The notes under the pieces were generated by a model, which made no database searches, was not told where the DNA came from, and saw only the letters and a program-made list of their open reading frames with translations. This document shows, piece by piece, positions 58,599-60,809 of a stretch of 60,809 bases of DNA; within the stretch, counting starts at the first letter, position 1, and each line of letters opens with the position of its first letter. The translations under genes were made by a program, and so were the position numbers. The DNA comes from Bacillota bacterium (GTDB lineage: Bacteria > Bacillota > Bacilli > Paenibacillales > Paenibacillaceae), in the NCBI GenBank assembly GCA_023460795.1, contig JAEWPC010000012.1:1-60809 (forward strand). Direction: 5' to 3'.

Positions 58599-60809
58599 TT
58601 AACGTTCAACGGCTTCCATGATGAACGCTTCGATGACGTCGAGTTCTTTATAGTCGGTAAACTTCTCCAACGTAATGCCGCATTCGTAGCCTTCGGATAC
58701 TTCCTTGGCATCGTCTTTGAACCGTTTGAGCGTGTCGAGTTTGCCTTCGTACACGACTTTGTTGTCGCGCAGCAAGCGGACTTGAACGTTACGCTGCATT
58801 TTGCCGTCCGTAACCATACAGCCGGCGATCGTGCCTTTGTTGATTTTGAAAATGTTGCGAACTTCCGCGTGTCCGATCACTTTCTCTTGGAACACAGGAT
58901 CTAGCATGCCCTTCATCGCTTGCTCGATCTCTTCGATTACTTTGTAAATGATCGAATGCAGGCGAACGTCGACTTTCTCCTGCTCGGCCGTCGATTGCGC
59001 GCCCGATTCCGGACGAACGTTAAAGCCGATGACGATCGCGGACGAAGCGCTGGCGAGACGGATATCGGATTCGGTAATCGCGCCTACGCCGCTGTGGATC
59101 GTCCGGACGCGAACGCCTTCGATTTCGATTTTCTCGAGCGAGCCTTTGAGAGCTTCCAAGGAGCCTTGCACGTCGGCTTTGAGGATGACGTTAAGCTCTT
59201 TGATCTCGCCTTCTTTGATTTTGCTGAACAGATCCTCGAGCGTTACCGCTTGATTCGCCTTCATCGTCTCTTGGCGCGTCTTGATCGAGCGCTTGTCGGC
59301 GATTTCGCGTGCCTTGCGCTCGTCTTCGAACACCATGAACGGATCGCCGGCTTGCGGAACTTCCGTTAAACCGGTAATTTCGACCGGCGTCGAAGGACCC
59401 GCTTCCTTAATGCGGCGGCCGCGGTCGTTCGTCATCGCGCGGATCCGGCCGAAGCAGTCGCCCGCTACGAAGGCGTCGCCGACTTTAAGCGTACCGTTCT
59501 GCACGAGAATACGGGCAACCGGGCCTTTGCCTTTGTCGAGCTCGGCTTCCATGACCGTACCGCGTGCCCGTTTGTCCGGGTTCGCTTTGTAGTCGTTCAC
59601 TTCCGCAACGAGAAGGATCATCTCGAGCAGTCCGTCCAGGTTGATGCGTTGCTTGGCGGACACTTCGACGAAAATCGTATCGCCGCCCCACGCTTCTTGA
59701 ACGAGACCGTACTCGGTCAGCTCTTGCTTTACTTTATCCGGATTCGCATCCGGTTTATCGATTTTGTTGACCGCGACGATAATCGGCACGTTGGCCGCTT
59801 TCGCATGGTTGATCGCTTCGACCGTCTGAGGCATGACGCCGTCGTCGGCGGCGACTACGAGAATCGTAATATCCGTTACTTGAGCGCCGCGGGAACGCAT
59901 CGTCGTGAACGCTTCGTGACCCGGCGTATCAAGGAACGAAATCTTCTTGCCGTTGATCTCGACTTGGTACGCGCCGATATGCTGCGTAATGCCGCCCGCT
60001 TCGCCGCTTGCGACTTTCGTCTCGCGGATCGCGTCAAGGAGCGTCGTCTTACCATGGTCGACGTGACCCATGATCGTAACGACCGGCGGACGCGCGACTA
60101 GATCGGCTTCGTCGTCGTTCTCTTCGACCGTCTCGAATTGCATATCTTCTACGACGATTTTGACTTCCGTCTCGACGCCGTATTCGCCTGCGATGAGAAG
60201 CACCGTGTCGAGGTCGATTTCTTGGTTGATCGTCGCCATGAGACCCATCATGAACAGCTTCTTAATGACTTCGGCAACGTCTTTATGAAGCAGCTTCGCC
60301 ACTTCGCCGACAGTCATGCTGCCGCGAACGATAACCTTCTTCGGCGTATTGTCGATTTTCTCGCGCGGCGGTTGGTTGTTCTTGCCTCTAGCGTTCTTGC
60401 CGCCTTTGCCTTTCGGACTGCGGAAGTTCGGACGCTCATCGAACCGTGCGCCGAGTTCTTTGCGCTTGCCTGCCGCGTTCGGGTTGTTGCGGTTGAAGTC
60501 TTCCCGACCTTTGCCGTCACGGCTTGGCGTGCGATTGTCGGTACGAGTGCCGGTCGTGCCGCGTTGGCCAGCTGCCGCTACCGGAGCGCCGCCGCGAGGA
60601 CCGCCGAATGAAGAGCCTGCCGACGGTGCAGAAGGTCCACGGTTGCCGCCGAAGCCGCCTTGACCTTGCGGACGTTGGCCATAGCCACCCTGACCGCCTT
60701 GACCTTGCGGACGCTGACCGTAGCCGCCGTGACCGCCTTGGCCTTGCGGACGCTGACCGTAGCCGCCTTGACCGCCTTGGCCTTGCGGACGCTGACCGTC
60801 GCGGTTGTA
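58599..60809 (-). CDS. infB: Translation initiation factor IF-2 (partial, 5' end outside window)
   Basis: 736 residues are visible, open to the window edge. From the C-terminus inward: domain IV and III, the G domain with G1 GHVDHGKTT, G3 DTPGHEAF and G4 NKID, and the IF2-N subdomain (TVGEVAKLLHKDVAEVIKKL). Upstream of that is a long basic, Gly-rich N-terminal region that contains a tandem repeat GYGQRPQGQGGQG (13 residues, about four copies at the window edge). Brings initiator tRNA to the 30S subunit. The first in-frame ATG at 60317 is internal, not the start. Confidence 0.97.
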   Translation of the reverse strand, partial: YNRDGQRPQGQGGQGGYGQRPQGQGGHGGYGQRPQGQGGQGGYGQRPQGQGGFGGNRGPSAPSAGSSFGGPRGGAPVAAAGQRGTTGTRTDNRTPSRDGKGREDFNRNNPNAAGKRKELGARFDERPNFRSPKGKGGKNARGKNNQPPREKIDNTPKKVIVRGSMTVGEVAKLLHKDVAEVIKKLFMMGLMATINQEIDLDTVLLIAGEYGVETEVKIVVEDMQFETVEENDDEADLVARPPVVTIMGHVDHGKTTLLDAIRETKVASGEAGGITQHIGAYQVEINGKKISFLDTPGHEAFTTMRSRGAQVTDITILVVAADDGVMPQTVEAINHAKAANVPIIVAVNKIDKPDANPDKVKQELTEYGLVQEAWGGDTIFVEVSAKQRINLDGLLEMILLVAEVNDYKANPDKRARGTVMEAELDKGKGPVARILVQNGTLKVGDAFVAGDCFGRIRAMTNDRGRRIKEAGPSTPVEITGLTEVPQAGDPFMVFEDERKAREIADKRSIKTRQETMKANQAVTLEDLFSKIKEGEIKELNVILKADVQGSLEALKGSLEKIEIEGVRVRTIHSGVGAITESDIRLASASSAIVIGFNVRPESGAQSTAEQEKVDVRLHSIIYKVIEEIEQAMKGMLDPVFQEKVIGHAEVRNIFKINKGTIAGCMVTDGKMQRNVQVRLLRDNKVVYEGKLDTLKRFKDDAKEVSEGYECGITLEKFTDYKELDVIEAFIMEAVER

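Overview
The window is a stretch of a moderately GC-rich, endospore-forming Gram-positive chromosome, most likely Paenibacillaceae (Paenibacillus/Cohnella type). Support: sporulation and germination genes (spoVS, spoIIIE, spoVFA/B, sleB), the Firmicute-type set rny, recA, cinA, pgsA, rimO, rodZ, ymf genes, rnjB, dap genes, pnp, rpsO, ribF, truB, nrnA, rbfA, infB in the order known from Bacillus, a Gram-positive LexA box upstream of recA, and strong GGAGG-type ribosome binding sites.

Region 1 (1-9339) is the exceptional part: an integron-like cassette array. Eleven copies of a 180-221 bp folded element (E1-E11, from 228-416 to 7376-7555) alternate with AT-rich cassette bodies. A twelfth, bare core site (8025-8031) lies between the array and a 374-residue tyrosine recombinase (8110-9234, minus strand). 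Each element begins with a 7-bp core of RYYYAAC type and ends with one of GTTRRRY type. Eleven of eleven complete cassettes have ends complementary to each other over about 16-20 bp, which is the architecture of integron attC cassettes. The elements, however, are longer than known attC sites and fold into several covarying arms. The recombinase lacks the insertion that defines IntI and carries an extra N-terminal domain. It reads toward the array, and nearly all cassette genes read in the same (minus) direction. Cassettes encode small lipoprotein, membrane, HEPN-like, DUF1871-like and unknown proteins, one RelE-type toxin-antitoxin pair in the opposite orientation, one decayed gene, and three complete non-coding cassettes made of inverted or tandem repeats.

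Region 2 (9463-14899) holds an MFS transporter, a two-gene ECF transporter module (an ATPase, and an ATPase fused to the EcfT-like membrane subunit) divergent from bioY with a BirA-type operator between them (a probable biotin uptake system), an unrecognised gene and a tiny basic protein gene.

Region 3 (14986-60809) is a nearly continuous minus-strand housekeeping and sporulation block. In transcription order it runs infB (cut by the window edge), rbfA, nrnA, truB, ribF, rpsO, pnp, a polysaccharide deacetylase, an M16 peptidase, dut, spoVFA, spoVFB, asd, dapG, dapA, rnjB, tepA, ylzJ-like, spoIIIE/ftsK, sleB, ymfF, ymfH, ymfI, ymfJ, ymfK, rodZ, yajQ, rimO, pgsA, cinA, recA, recX, rny, ymdB, spoVS, a dipeptidase, korA, korB, pduL, a transglutaminase-like protein, miaB and ricA. 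Intrinsic terminators divide it into shorter operons. The dap/spoVF group links lysine and diaminopimelate synthesis to dipicolinate for the spore core.
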